From: Aquimarina mycalae
Lineage (GTDB): Bacteria > Bacteroidota > Bacteroidia > Flavobacteriales > Flavobacteriaceae
Assembly (NCBI RefSeq): GCF_029906345.1
Contig: NZ_JARYGY010000003.1
Coordinates: 372,001-436,000, forward strand
Direction of reading: 5' to 3'
DNA length: 64,000 nucleotides
Positions 53,901 through 63,065 of this stretch are shown one piece after another. Within the stretch, counting starts at the first letter, position 1. Every line of letters starts with the position of its first letter. The notes under the pieces were generated by a model, which was not told the origin of the DNA, did no database searches, and was given only the letters and a program-made list of their open reading frames with translations. Made by a program: the position numbers and the translations under genes.

Positions 53901-55211
53901 ATGAAAAAAATAATCTTATTATTGGCAATAGTTTCATTCATCACTGCTTGTGAAGATTTAGAACAAGTGCCATCAAATATTGCAAATTCAGATTCGTTGA
54001 CAGATTTTGAAGGTGTTTTAAATGCAGCATACTATTACCAGTTAGCATCTGTAACACCAATGGCTGTGATGGGAGATTTTAGAGCAGACAATGCCTTAAT
54101 GATAGAAGAACCCTATCCATCTTTTGATAGATACAATAGTGATCTGTTAGATATGGAAGATCAGTTCTTTGAACCATTTTATATTGCACTATATAGATCA
54201 ATCTTAAGTGCAAATAATGTTATTGAAAATTCAGCTAGCACAAATGATGTTGGTGAAGCAAAGTTTATAAGAGCCTTATCTTACTTTAAATTAGCACGTG
54301 TTTTTGGAGATGTAACTGTAAACTTAAGTTCTGGAGATCTTAGTTTAGATACAACGAGACAGCCATCTGCAGAAGTATACAATAATGTCATTATTCCTGA
54401 TTTGCAAGATGCAATAGCGGCATTAGATAATTCAGGCTTATCTAATGGTAGAGCAACTCAAATAGCAGCTCAAGGTCTATTAGGTAAAGTATATATGCAA
54501 ATTGGTAACTTTAGTAGTGCTGAATCACATCTTGCTGCTGTAGTAAATGGTGCTGCAGCTGCTGGTGTAAGTTTACAACCAAACTTTGCTGATATTTTTG
54601 GAGATGCCAATGATTTAAATCCAGAAATTCTCTTTGCAACTCAAGTATCAAGCTCAATTCCAGACGAATATGGTTTTACAGAATTTACAGGATGGTATAT
54701 TGGTAATGATTCAAAATCTTTTGAACCATTAGATTTGGATTTAGTTGCCGCTTTTGATGCTGCAGGCGATGTTACGAGAAAAGCACTAACAGTTGATGAA
54801 GTTGGTCTAAGAGGAATAAAATATCTATCAGAAAATCCAGATCAAGATTGGATAGAATTGAGATTAGCAGATGTTATTTTATTACATGCCGAGGCACTTA
54901 ATGAAAATACTAATGCAGATGGCTCGCAATCGGCATCTATTTTAGGTTTACTAGATGATATTAGAACCAGAGCTGGCTTAGCCAGTTTAAGCGGTACTGT
55001 AAATACACAAATAGAAGTTAGACAAGCTATTGCGGATGAAAGACGATTAGAATTAGCCTTTGAAGGACAACGATGGTTTGACCTAGTGAGAACTGGAACT
55101 GTAGATGCAGAAATGGGAGAAACGATTAACCCTAATTATCATGTATTTCCAATTCCAGTTTCAGAAATTCTTGCTAGCGATGGTGTAATTTCTCAAAATC
55201 CTGGATACTAA
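53901..55211 (+). CDS. susD: SusD/RagB-family substrate-binding lipoprotein
   Basis: This 436-residue protein has a signal peptide ending in the lipobox FITAC. It carries SusD helical repeats, FIRALSYFKLARVFGDV (about 115-135) and the C-terminal ERRLELAFEGQRWFDLVRTG, the two hallmarks of the family. It caps the SusC barrel at the cell surface and captures glycan. I place the start at 53901 (MKKIILLL), because the in-frame ATG at 53877 overlaps the susC stop and would spoil the signal peptide. A terminator at 55261-55301 ends the operon. Confidence 0.95.
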   Translation: MKKIILLLAIVSFITACEDLEQVPSNIANSDSLTDFEGVLNAAYYYQLASVTPMAVMGDFRADNALMIEEPYPSFDRYNSDLLDMEDQFFEPFYIALYRSILSANNVIENSASTNDVGEAKFIRALSYFKLARVFGDVTVNLSSGDLSLDTTRQPSAEVYNNVIIPDLQDAIAALDNSGLSNGRATQIAAQGLLGKVYMQIGNFSSAESHLAAVVNGAAAAGVSLQPNFADIFGDANDLNPEILFATQVSSSIPDEYGFTEFTGWYIGNDSKSFEPLDLDLVAAFDAAGDVTRKALTVDEVGLRGIKYLSENPDQDWIELRLADVILLHAEALNENTNADGSQSASILGLLDDIRTRAGLASLSGTVNTQIEVRQAIADERRLELAFEGQRWFDLVRTGTVDAEMGETINPNYHVFPIPVSEILASDGVISQNPGY

Positions 55212-55260
55212 AGTTGTGTGTGTGAATAATAAGTAACATTATTATTTATTATGTATCCCT

Positions 55261-55301
55261 TACTCCACTATTCATTAATTTGATTAGTGGAGTATTTTTT
55301 T
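55261..55301 (+). terminator. terminator after susD
   Basis: TACTCCACTA pairs with TAGTGGAGTA around a 14-base loop, followed by seven Ts. It closes the SusC/SusD unit, so no enzyme gene is in the same transcript. Confidence 0.85.
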
Positions 55302-55392
55302 AGTATGTTACTTGCTATAATTAATACCTTAAAGTCATCAATTGATTTATAAAATGATACATTTCTATTAAGCATTTTTAATAAAAGGGTTA

Positions 55393-55400
55393 TATATTTG
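55393..55400 (+). promoter_or_regulatory. -7 box TATATTTG before the long GNAT gene
   Basis: An exact TAnnTTTG match 20 bp before the ATG at 55421, giving a short leader. No clear -33 element. Confidence 0.55.
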
Positions 55401-55420
55401 TTATGAATTAGTGCAGCTGT

Positions 55421-56539
55421 ATGATTACGATCAAAGAAATTACCTCTAAAGCGGATTTAACGACATTTGTTAAGTTTCCTTTTGAATTATATAAAGATTC
55501 TCCTTATTACGTTCCTTCGATTATTAAAGAAGAATTGGATGTAATGAACCCAAATAAAAATCCTGTTTTTAGAAATTCTGAAGCTTCCTATTTTTTAGCA
55601 TATAAAGGCAATACTATTGTGGGTAGAATTGCGGCAATCATTAATTGGATTGAAGTAAAAGAACAACAAAAAGCAAAAGTACGTTTTGGATGGTTTGATG
55701 TAATTGACGATATTGAAGTTACCAAAGCCTTATTGGAAAAAGTTGCAGAATTCGGAAGAAAACATTCTTTAGAATACATGGAAGGCCCTGTTGGGTTTTC
55801 TAATATGGATAAAGCAGGTATCTTAATAAAAGGGTTTGAAGAACTTAATACTATGATCACCTGGTATAATTATCCGTATTATCAGGAACATATGGAAAAA
55901 TTGGGCTTTGAAAATGCTGCCACCTGGGTAGAGTATAAAATCAAAGTTCCTAAAGAGACTAAGGAAAAGGTAATTAAATTTGCCAAAATTATTAAAGAGC
56001 GTTATCAACTTCAACTACTTAAGTTTAAGAAAAGTAAAGAACTTCTTAATTATGCTGATGACATGTTTGATCTACTTAATAAAACCTATAGTAGCCTTCA
56101 AACTTTTGTCCCGATACAACAGTATCAAATAGATATGTATAAGAAAAAGTATCTACCATACCTAAATCCTGAATATATTACCTGTATTGCGGATAAAAAT
56201 GGTAAGCTTATTGCTTTTTCTATAGTAATGCCTTCATTCTCTAAAGCCCTAAAGAAAATGAATGGTAAAATATATCCTTTAAAATTCTTACATATTCTTA
56301 AGGCGCAGCGACGTAATGATACTGCAGCCTTTTACCTTATTGGAGTAGATCCCGAATATCAAAACAAAGGAGTTACAGCTCTTATATTTAAAGAAATGAA
56401 CGAAACATTTCTTCGTAATGGTATAGAAATGGTTGAAACTAATCCAGAATTAGAGGAAAACAAAGCTATACAAGCACTATGGAATGATTACGAGCACGAA
56501 CAGCATAAAATGCGACGAACATACAGAAAAAACATTTGA
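55421..56539 (+). CDS. long GNAT-superfamily acyltransferase, candidate N-acyltransferase of sulfonolipid or sphingolipid synthesis
   Basis: This 372-residue protein is much longer than a normal GNAT enzyme. It has two GNAT-like halves; the C-terminal half carries FYLIGVDPEYQNKGVTALIFKEM (about 303-325), the acyl-CoA binding motif. It lies next to, and convergent with, an alpha-oxoamine synthase gene. Bacterial ceramide synthases of the Caulobacter type are long GNAT-fold proteins that N-acylate the product of serine palmitoyltransferase. By analogy this protein could N-acylate capnine or a sphingoid base. That is an inference from fold, length and position, not shown by motif alone. Confidence 0.7.
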   Translation: MITIKEITSKADLTTFVKFPFELYKDSPYYVPSIIKEELDVMNPNKNPVFRNSEASYFLAYKGNTIVGRIAAIINWIEVKEQQKAKVRFGWFDVIDDIEVTKALLEKVAEFGRKHSLEYMEGPVGFSNMDKAGILIKGFEELNTMITWYNYPYYQEHMEKLGFENAATWVEYKIKVPKETKEKVIKFAKIIKERYQLQLLKFKKSKELLNYADDMFDLLNKTYSSLQTFVPIQQYQIDMYKKKYLPYLNPEYITCIADKNGKLIAFSIVMPSFSKALKKMNGKIYPLKFLHILKAQRRNDTAAFYLIGVDPEYQNKGVTALIFKEMNETFLRNGIEMVETNPELEENKAIQALWNDYEHEQHKMRRTYRKNI

Positions 56540-56544
56540 AAATT

Positions 56545-56571
56545 AAAAATCCGCTATTTAGCGGATTTTTT
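56545..56571. terminator. bidirectional terminator between GNAT and CapB-like genes
   Basis: AAAAATCCGCTA pairs with TAGCGGATTTTT around two bases. A and T runs at its ends serve both convergent genes. Confidence 0.85.
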
Positions 56572-56592
56572 AATTTAATATTTCTAGTATGT

Positions 56593-57852
56593 TTATTCTC
56601 CCATCGCTTCTGCTAGTGCAGCAGACATTCTTTTATAAGTACCGTTCTCTAAGGTTTCTCTTATTGCAGAAAAAGCAGTAAGTGTTTGCTCAATATCTTC
56701 CATAGTATGTGATGCTGTAGGAATCAATCTAAGTAAAATCAAACCTTTTGGAATTACAGGATATACAACAATAGAACAAAAGATTCCGTGATTTTCTCTA
56801 AGGTCTTTTACTAAAGCCATTGCCTCAGGAATACTACCTTTTAAATATACAGGTGTCACACAGCTCTGAGTAGTTCCTAAATCAAAACCTCTATCACGCA
56901 AACCATTTTGTAATGCATTGACATTTTCCCAAAGTGTAGCTTTTAACTCGGGCATAGTACGCAACATATCCAAACGTTTTAATGCCCCCACAACCAGTTG
57001 CATTTGCAGTGATTTAGCAAACATTTGTGAACGTAAATTATATTTTAAGTAATCAATAATTTCCTGATCAGCTGCAATAAATGCTCCCGTACTTGCCATA
57101 GACTTAGCAAATGTTGCAAAATACACATCTATTTCATCCTGTACTCCTTGTTCTTCACCTGTTCCTGCGCCAGTTGCACCTAAGGTACCAAAACCATGTG
57201 CATCATCAACGAATAACCTGAAGTTGTATTTTTCTTTTAAAGCTACTATTTCTTTTAATCTACCTTGTTCTCCTCTCATACCAAAAACACCTTCAGAAAT
57301 CAATAGAATTCCTCCACCTGTTTTTTCAGCCATTTTGGTAGCTCTCATTAAGTTTTTATCGATACTTTCGATATCATTATGACGATATGTATATCTTTTA
57401 CCTTGATGTAATCTTACTCCATCAATAATACACGCATGTGCATCTACATCATATACAATGATATCATCTTTACTTACTAATGCATCAATAGTTGATACCA
57501 TTCCCTGGTATCCAAAATTCAACAAATATGCAGCTTCTTTATTTACAAATTGAGCCAATTCGTTTTGCAATTGTTCGTGCAAATCTGTATGCCCACTCAT
57601 CATCCTAGCTCCCATCGGATAAGCAGATCCATACGCTGCTGCTGCCTCTGCATCAACCTTACGAACCTCTTCCATATTAGCAAGCCCCAAATAGTCATTA
57701 ATACTCCAGGTAACCACTTCTCTACCCTGAAACTTCATTCTATTTGATATCGGTCCTTCTAGCTTAGGAAACACAAAATATCCTTCTGCTTGATCCGCCC
57801 ATTTTCCTAAAGGCCCTTTGTCTTTATATATTTTATCAAATAAATCTCTCAT
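56593..57852 (-). CDS. alpha-oxoamine synthase, probable cysteate acyl-transferase (CapB-like) of sulfonolipid synthesis
   Basis: This 419-residue PLP enzyme of the KBL/AONS/serine palmitoyltransferase group has PLP Lys K250 in TFAKSMASTGAF, ring-stacking H139, and D216 and H219 in VDDAHGFG. It condenses an amino acid with an acyl thioester, losing CO2. Two homologous roles are known in Bacteroidota: serine palmitoyltransferase for sphingolipids and cysteate acyltransferase for capnine. The cysteine-synthase-like enzyme encoded just upstream on the same strand points to cysteate. The two genes are separated by a terminator and an inverted repeat, so each has its own promoter. Confidence 0.75.
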   Translation of the reverse strand: MRDLFDKIYKDKGPLGKWADQAEGYFVFPKLEGPISNRMKFQGREVVTWSINDYLGLANMEEVRKVDAEAAAAYGSAYPMGARMMSGHTDLHEQLQNELAQFVNKEAAYLLNFGYQGMVSTIDALVSKDDIIVYDVDAHACIIDGVRLHQGKRYTYRHNDIESIDKNLMRATKMAEKTGGGILLISEGVFGMRGEQGRLKEIVALKEKYNFRLFVDDAHGFGTLGATGAGTGEEQGVQDEIDVYFATFAKSMASTGAFIAADQEIIDYLKYNLRSQMFAKSLQMQLVVGALKRLDMLRTMPELKATLWENVNALQNGLRDRGFDLGTTQSCVTPVYLKGSIPEAMALVKDLRENHGIFCSIVVYPVIPKGLILLRLIPTASHTMEDIEQTLTAFSAIRETLENGTYKRMSAALAEAMGE

Positions 57853-57901
57853 CTACCGCAAATTTGATTTCTTTTAAGTGTGCGAAAATACAGAAAATTG
57901 A

Positions 57902-57924
57902 TGTGATAGCATAATTATATCACA
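57902..57924. promoter_or_regulatory. inverted repeat TGTGATA-N9-TATCACA upstream of the CapB-like gene
   Basis: Seven-base arms, perfectly inverted, 50-72 bp before the start codon. The position suits a repressor or activator site in the promoter. Arms resemble Crp-type half sites, but the spacer is longer than the Crp norm. Confidence 0.4.
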
Positions 57925-57951
57925 AATCACTCCTGTAAATTATTTATTCAC

Positions 57952-57982
57952 AAAAAAAGCATCTGTAAAATATCAGATGCTT
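57952..57982 (-). terminator. terminator of the CapA-like gene
   Basis: AAGCATCTG and CAGATGCTT form a 9 bp stem around eight bases; on the minus strand a run of seven Ts follows. It ends the CapA-like transcript before the CapB-like promoter. Confidence 0.8.
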
Positions 57983-58002
57983 ATATATTTTATATTTTAA
58001 AT

Positions 58003-59043
58003 CTACTTAACAAACTGAACTTTTGTAGCATCTTCTTCGTGTATACTATCAAAAAATCCTTGTTCCATCATCCATTCATCACTAAAAACTTTACTCATAT
58101 AGCGAGATCCATGATCGGGTAAGATAATAATAACATTACTATCATTATCAAACTCACCTTGAGCGGCTAATTGTTTCACTCCTTGAATCGCTGCACCACT
58201 AGTATATCCAAGAAACATTCCTTCGCTTTTTGCCAATTCTCTTGCAGTATGCGCGCTATCTTCATCACTAACTTTTTCAAATTTATCTATTACATCAAAA
58301 TTTGTGGCTGTTGGAATAAGGTTTTTACCTAAACCTTCGATTCGATATGGATAAATTTCATCTTCATCAAATTCTTTGGTTTCATGATACTTCTTTAAAA
58401 CAGATCCATAAGCATCAATCCCTAATACTTTTATAGCGGGATTCTTCTCTTTAAGATATTTCGCCGTTCCAGAAATTGTTCCTCCTGTTCCACAGCAGGC
58501 TACAAAATGAGTGATTTTACCATTAGTTTGGTTCCAAATTTCTGGTCCAGTCGATTTATAATGTGCATCAATATTCAATTCATTGAAATACTGATTTATA
58601 TACACAGATCCTTTAATCTCTTCATGTAACCTTTTTGCTACTTGGTAATAAGACCTAGGATCATCGGCACTTACGTGTGCAGGACACACATATACCTTTG
58701 CTCCCATGTTCTTAAGCATCGCGATTTTATCTTTTGATGATTTCGAACTCACTGCCAATATACATTCATACCCTTTAATTATACTAACCATAGCCAAACT
58801 AAATCCAGTATTACCACTTGTAGTTTCTATAATAGTACTACCAGGTTTAAGAATACCTTTTCTCTCAGCTTCTTCAATAATATAAAGTGCGATTCTATCT
58901 TTAGTGGAGTGTCCAGGATTAAAGGATTCTATTTTTGCATAGAAATTTCCTGGAAAGCCTTTCATAATTCTGTTTAATTTTACAAGCGGGGTATCACCTA
59001 TAAGCTCTAAAACATTGTTATAAGCCTGTATATCTTCTCTCAT
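58003..59043 (-). CDS. cysteine-synthase-family PLP enzyme, probable cysteate synthase (CapA-like)
   Basis: This 346-residue fold-type II PLP enzyme is longer than CysK. It has IGDTPLVKL at the start, PLP Lys K48 in NPGHSTKDR, the Asn loop TTSGNTG and the phosphate-binding [10 protein letters not shown]. The family replaces a leaving group on an activated serine by a nucleophile; CapA of capnine synthesis uses sulfite to give cysteate. The pairing with an alpha-oxoamine synthase gene on the same strand supports that role over plain cysteine or cystathionine synthesis, though the sequence alone does not prove it. Confidence 0.72.
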   Translation of the reverse strand: MREDIQAYNNVLELIGDTPLVKLNRIMKGFPGNFYAKIESFNPGHSTKDRIALYIIEEAERKGILKPGSTIIETTSGNTGFSLAMVSIIKGYECILAVSSKSSKDKIAMLKNMGAKVYVCPAHVSADDPRSYYQVAKRLHEEIKGSVYINQYFNELNIDAHYKSTGPEIWNQTNGKITHFVACCGTGGTISGTAKYLKEKNPAIKVLGIDAYGSVLKKYHETKEFDEDEIYPYRIEGLGKNLIPTATNFDVIDKFEKVSDEDSAHTARELAKSEGMFLGYTSGAAIQGVKQLAAQGEFDNDSNVIIILPDHGSRYMSKVFSDEWMMEQGFFDSIHEEDATKVQFVK

Positions 59044-59134
59044 AAGGTTGTGTTTTACATAGATTTATAGAACTAAAAAAGGGGAGTCTACAAACCTTTA
59101 CAAAAACGCTACGAAGTTACGTTAATTTTTTTAA

Positions 59135-61270
59135 TTAATTATTTATCCCTTCTAAATCTAATAAAAATGCATATTCTTCTGCCACTTCTTTCAGCGCTTC
59201 AAACCTTCCCGAAGCTCCTCCATGACCAGCATCCATATTCGTATGTAACAATAATATGTTTTCATCAGTTTTTAATTCTCTTAACTTAGCAACCCATTTA
59301 GCAGGTTCCCAATACTGAACCTGAGAATCATGTAATCCTGTAGTTACCAACATATTTGGATAATCCTGTGCTACTACATTATCATAAGGAGAATAGGATT
59401 TCATATATTCGTAATATTCTTTTTCATTAGGATTTCCCCATTCATCATACTCTCCAGTTGTTAGTGGTATACTATCATCTAGCATAGTTGTCACTACATC
59501 TACAAAGGGAACAGCAGCAACTACTCCATTATATAATTCTGGGGCCATATTTACAATAGCTCCCATTAATAATCCTCCTGCAGAACCTCCCATAGCATAC
59601 AGATGATCTGAAGATGTATATCCATCTTTGATCAAAAACTTAGAACAATCGATAAAATCGGTAAAAGTATTTTTCTTTTTAAAAAGCTTACCATCTTCAT
59701 ACCAAGATCTACCTAGATATTCACCTCCTCTAATATGAGCAATAGCATAAATAAACCCTCTATCTAAAAGACTTAGTCTTACTGTAGAAAAATAAGGGTC
59801 TATCGTAGAACCATAGGATCCATAAGCGTATTGTAATAAAGGATTCGTACCATCCTTCTTAATTCCTTTTTTATATACTAATGAAATAGGCACTTTAACT
59901 CCATCCTTTGCTGTTGCCCAAACTCGTTCAGAGATATAATTATTCTTATCAAAATTTCCACCTAAGACCTCTTGTTCCTTTTTGATTTCTTTCTCCTTAG
60001 TTTCCATATCAAAATCAATCACAGAGTTTGGTGTAATTAAGGAATTATATGAGTATCTAAGTATTTTGGTATCAAAATCTACATTAGTACTTACATAAGC
60101 AGTATAGGTCTCATTATCAAATGGAAGATAATAATCATCTGTACCATCCCATTTTTTAATATTGATCTTGTTTAGCCCATTACTACGTTCACTAACAACC
60201 AAATAGTCCTTAAAAACATCTACATCTTCTATTAATACATCTTTACGATGAGGTATTAAGTCTTCCCAGTTTTCTTTTAAAGTATTTTTCTCAGAAACCT
60301 TCATCAATTTAAAATTCTTGGCTTCATCTGCATTAGTCAATACATAAAAATTATCCTTATAGTGAGCTATTCCATACTCCAAACCTCTAATTCTGGGTTG
60401 AAAAATTGTAAAATCTCCTGTGGGATCGTCAGCTTTTAAAATACGATACTCTGAAGTTAAGGTACTACTGGAACCAATAACAATATACTCTTTAGATTTT
60501 GTTTTATAAACAAATGTATTAAAGGTGTCATCAGTTTCATTGTAAATCTCTACGTCATCTCCAGATTTTGTACCTAGACTATGTCTAAAAATTTTATCAG
60601 AACGTAAGGTCTCATCATCTTTTTTAGTATAAAACAATGTTTTACTGTCAGCTGCCCAAGTGCTTCCTCCAGTGGTTGTTTCAATTAATTCTGGATATAT
60701 TTCTCCAGTTTCCAAATTTTTAATTCGGATTGTATATTTTCTTCTACTTATGGTATCAACCCCAAAAGCAATAAGCTTATTATCCGGGCTAACGTTTAAA
60801 CCAACCATTCTGAAATAGCTATGTCCCTCTGCTTCTTTATTACAATCAAACAATATTTCTTCTGGAGCATCAAGGTTTTCTTTTTTCCTTGAATATATAG
60901 GATAGTCTTTGCCTGTTTCATATCGCGTAATATACCAGTATCCATTTAACTTATATGGTACAGAAGCATCATCTTCTTTAATACGACTCTTCATTTCTTC
61001 AAAAAGATTTTTTTGAAAATCCTTTGTATGCGAAGTCATTCTATCATTAAAATCATTCTCCCGTTCTAAGTAATCAATTACTTCAGGATTTTCTTTATCA
61101 TTTAGCCAGAAATAATTATCTATACGAATATCATCGTGTTTTTCTAAATGTGTAGCTTTCTTGTCAGCAATTGGGTTTTGAATTTCTATCTCCAATGTTG
61201 TCTTTTTATTTTGGTTACACGAAGTTGCAAAAATAAGGGTTAGTAACAATATAACTCTTAGACTTTTCAT
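59135..61270 (-). CDS. prolyl oligopeptidase-family (S9A) peptidase, oligopeptidase B-like, lipoprotein
   Basis: This 711-residue protein has an N-terminal lipobox ATSC (Cys at about 18). A seven-bladed propeller domain follows (about 60-410), then an alpha/beta hydrolase domain with S563 in GGSAGGLL. The Asp is in TTGLHDSQVQYWEP and the His in DAGHGGASG. The GYGSYG-type motif YAYGSYGSTIDPYF precedes the catalytic domain. It cleaves short peptides after basic or proline residues. Lipid anchoring suggests periplasmic or surface peptide processing. Confidence 0.92.
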   Translation of the reverse strand: MKSLRVILLLTLIFATSCNQNKKTTLEIEIQNPIADKKATHLEKHDDIRIDNYFWLNDKENPEVIDYLERENDFNDRMTSHTKDFQKNLFEEMKSRIKEDDASVPYKLNGYWYITRYETGKDYPIYSRKKENLDAPEEILFDCNKEAEGHSYFRMVGLNVSPDNKLIAFGVDTISRRKYTIRIKNLETGEIYPELIETTTGGSTWAADSKTLFYTKKDDETLRSDKIFRHSLGTKSGDDVEIYNETDDTFNTFVYKTKSKEYIVIGSSSTLTSEYRILKADDPTGDFTIFQPRIRGLEYGIAHYKDNFYVLTNADEAKNFKLMKVSEKNTLKENWEDLIPHRKDVLIEDVDVFKDYLVVSERSNGLNKINIKKWDGTDDYYLPFDNETYTAYVSTNVDFDTKILRYSYNSLITPNSVIDFDMETKEKEIKKEQEVLGGNFDKNNYISERVWATAKDGVKVPISLVYKKGIKKDGTNPLLQYAYGSYGSTIDPYFSTVRLSLLDRGFIYAIAHIRGGEYLGRSWYEDGKLFKKKNTFTDFIDCSKFLIKDGYTSSDHLYAMGGSAGGLLMGAIVNMAPELYNGVVAAVPFVDVVTTMLDDSIPLTTGEYDEWGNPNEKEYYEYMKSYSPYDNVVAQDYPNMLVTTGLHDSQVQYWEPAKWVAKLRELKTDENILLLHTNMDAGHGGASGRFEALKEVAEEYAFLLDLEGINN

Positions 61271-61303
61271 AATAATCTCTTAGTTTATTAACAGGCAAAA
61301 TAC

Positions 61304-61311
61304 TAATTTTG
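61304..61311 (+). promoter_or_regulatory. -7 box TAATTTTG of the ybaB gene
   Basis: A TAnnTTTG match 27 bp before the ATG at 61339. An in-frame TTG at 61309 lies within it and so cannot be the start. Confidence 0.55.
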
Positions 61312-61338
61312 TACTTTATAATTTTAAAAAAAACGCAA

Positions 61339-61662
61339 ATGTTTGGAGACATGATGGGAATGATGGGCAAACTTAAAGAAACCCAGAAAAAAGTAGAGGA
61401 GACAAAAAAGAGGTTAGATACCGTTTTAGTGGATCAAAATAGCGCAGATGACCTACTTAAAGTAACTATTACTGCGAATCGAGAAATTAAAAGTATTACT
61501 ATAGCCGATGACCTACTACAGGATAAGGAACAGCTAGAGGATTATCTTATTCTTACTCTTAATAAAGCTATTACGCAAGCTACTCAAGTAAATGAAACTG
61601 AATTAGCTGCAGTTGCCAAGGAAGGAATGCCAAATATTCCTGGTATGGATTTATTTAAATAA
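61339..61662 (+). CDS. YbaB/EbfC-family nucleoid-associated protein
   Basis: This 107-residue DNA-binding protein begins [27 protein letters not shown], the usual long N-terminal helix. The core strand segment is [19 protein letters not shown], and the C-terminal helix contains [12 protein letters not shown]. It dimerises and binds DNA in a nucleoid-associated role. The start at 61339 is preferred because the upstream in-frame TTG is in the promoter. It is divergent from the S9 peptidase gene. Confidence 0.9.
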   Translation: MFGDMMGMMGKLKETQKKVEETKKRLDTVLVDQNSADDLLKVTITANREIKSITIADDLLQDKEQLEDYLILTLNKAITQATQVNETELAAVAKEGMPNIPGMDLFK

Positions 61663-61680
61663 CAACTAACTTTATAGTAT

Positions 61681-61711
61681 AAAAAAAGGAAGCAATTTGC
61701 TTCCTTTTTTT
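61681..61711. terminator. bidirectional terminator between ybaB and the OmpA-family gene
   Basis: AAAAAAAGGAAGCAA pairs with TTGCTTCCTTTTTTT with a single unpaired T at the tip. It is symmetrical, serving both convergent genes. Confidence 0.9.
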
Positions 61712-61727
61712 ATATCATAATTCTAAA

Positions 61728-62831
61728 CTAGTTATTTATTAACCTGAATTCTGTTCTACGATTTGCAGCATGTTGACGTTCTGTACAAGAAACACCATCT
61801 GCACATCTGTTTTTCAGTCTGTTTTCTCCATATCCATTTGCTACCAATCGACTACCATTTACTCCTTTAGAAAGTAAATATGTTACTACGGCCTGAGCTC
61901 TTCTTTCTGAAAGATCTTTATTACTAGATTTAGATCCTCTTGCATCTGTATGAGAAGCTATTTCCATTTTAGTTCCTGGATTGTTTGCTAATACAGGCAT
62001 TAATCTAGTATCAATGATACTCTTAGCTTGAGAAGTTAATGTAGCACTTCCTAAATTCCAGTTAATCGGTAATGCAGAATATTCTACTAAAGAACACTCT
62101 ACTTCTTTCCAAGTAGTTAACCCTCCTTTTTGAGTAAGCACTTCTTTACTTACTGTTTTAAAAGTAGCAGGTACAACTACCTCATCTGTATAAGCATCCT
62201 TAACCATAACTGTTTTAGTAATCGTTGCATATTCTGCTGGGATTATTTCTTCAATAACTCTAGCTGGTTCTGCAATCACTCTTTTAGTATAAGTACTTGG
62301 TTGTTCAGCAATTGGAGTACTGGCAGTAGTTGCATCCGAACTTAAAGTTTGAGTTGGTATTGTAGTAAACTCCGCAGGATACCCTTTATAACACCAGTAA
62401 CGACAATCATCTGGGTTACTAGATGCACAATCAGGTGCTGGAGATCCAAGCTCCCATTGAGCATATGCAGGTTTAATCTCTACGGTTTCTGCTCCTGTTC
62501 CAAATTTAGCTGGAATAACCTTTAATGTAGAAGCTCCTTGCTTTTTAACAAAAGTTACCGTTTCTGTTTTATATTTAGCAGGAACAACTGTGAGCTTTTT
62601 TCCCTCTTCTTTAACTAAAACTTTTTCTGTTACTTTTTCAAAAGTTGCAGGATATGTTTTCAACTTTTTGTATTCTGGTGTAATTTGCACCTGTACCGTT
62701 TGATTTTCATAAATGTCTGGTGTTGTACAACGTACGTAACATTTCCCAGGTTCTGGATTAGCAGGTAGGTCTTGAGCTTGAACAGTAATTCCCGCAATTG
62801 CAAGAAGCACAAATAGAATGTGTTTTTTCAT
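61728..62831 (-). CDS. OmpA-family outer-membrane protein with repeated PAxYxT units
   Basis: This 367-residue protein has a signal peptide (to about residue 19, VQAQ). An N-terminal region repeats a unit of the type P-A-x-Y/F-x-T-V-x-x-x-V-x-V-K (PATFEKVTEKVLVKE, PAKYKTETVTFVKK, PAKFGTGAETVEI, PAEYATITKTVMVKD, PATFKTVSKEVLT). A C-terminal OmpA peptidoglycan-binding domain follows (about 255-366; MEIASHTDARGSKSSNKDLSERRAQAV and NRRTEFRL). Cys pairs in KCYVRC and CADGVSC may form disulfides. It links the outer membrane to the cell wall; the repeats are unassigned. The 234 bp gap upstream holds only its promoter region and that of the YegP-type gene. Confidence 0.9.
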   Translation of the reverse strand: MKKHILFVLLAIAGITVQAQDLPANPEPGKCYVRCTTPDIYENQTVQVQITPEYKKLKTYPATFEKVTEKVLVKEEGKKLTVVPAKYKTETVTFVKKQGASTLKVIPAKFGTGAETVEIKPAYAQWELGSPAPDCASSNPDDCRYWCYKGYPAEFTTIPTQTLSSDATTASTPIAEQPSTYTKRVIAEPARVIEEIIPAEYATITKTVMVKDAYTDEVVVPATFKTVSKEVLTQKGGLTTWKEVECSLVEYSALPINWNLGSATLTSQAKSIIDTRLMPVLANNPGTKMEIASHTDARGSKSSNKDLSERRAQAVVTYLLSKGVNGSRLVANGYGENRLKNRCADGVSCTERQHAANRRTEFRLINN

Positions 62832-63065
62832 AGTTGATGATTTTCGTGGTTATTATTATGTTACATTTTAAAGGTACGAAAATATGTATACGAAAAAGAA
62901 ATGTTAAAAATTAACATTTTAAAAAAAATCAAATTTTCGATGTATTGTATTTTTTATCGACAAAACACCAAAAAAAACTAAACTCTCATATTTTTATATT
63001 TTTCTTTCTGCTATTTATTCTATATTTTTATCAAAATCATTCAAAATTATTTAAAACTCGACAAT

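Noticed and set aside
57902..57924. Crp-type binding site
   Set aside because: The spacing between TGTGA and TCACA is 13 bases rather than six, so it is reported only as an unassigned inverted repeat.
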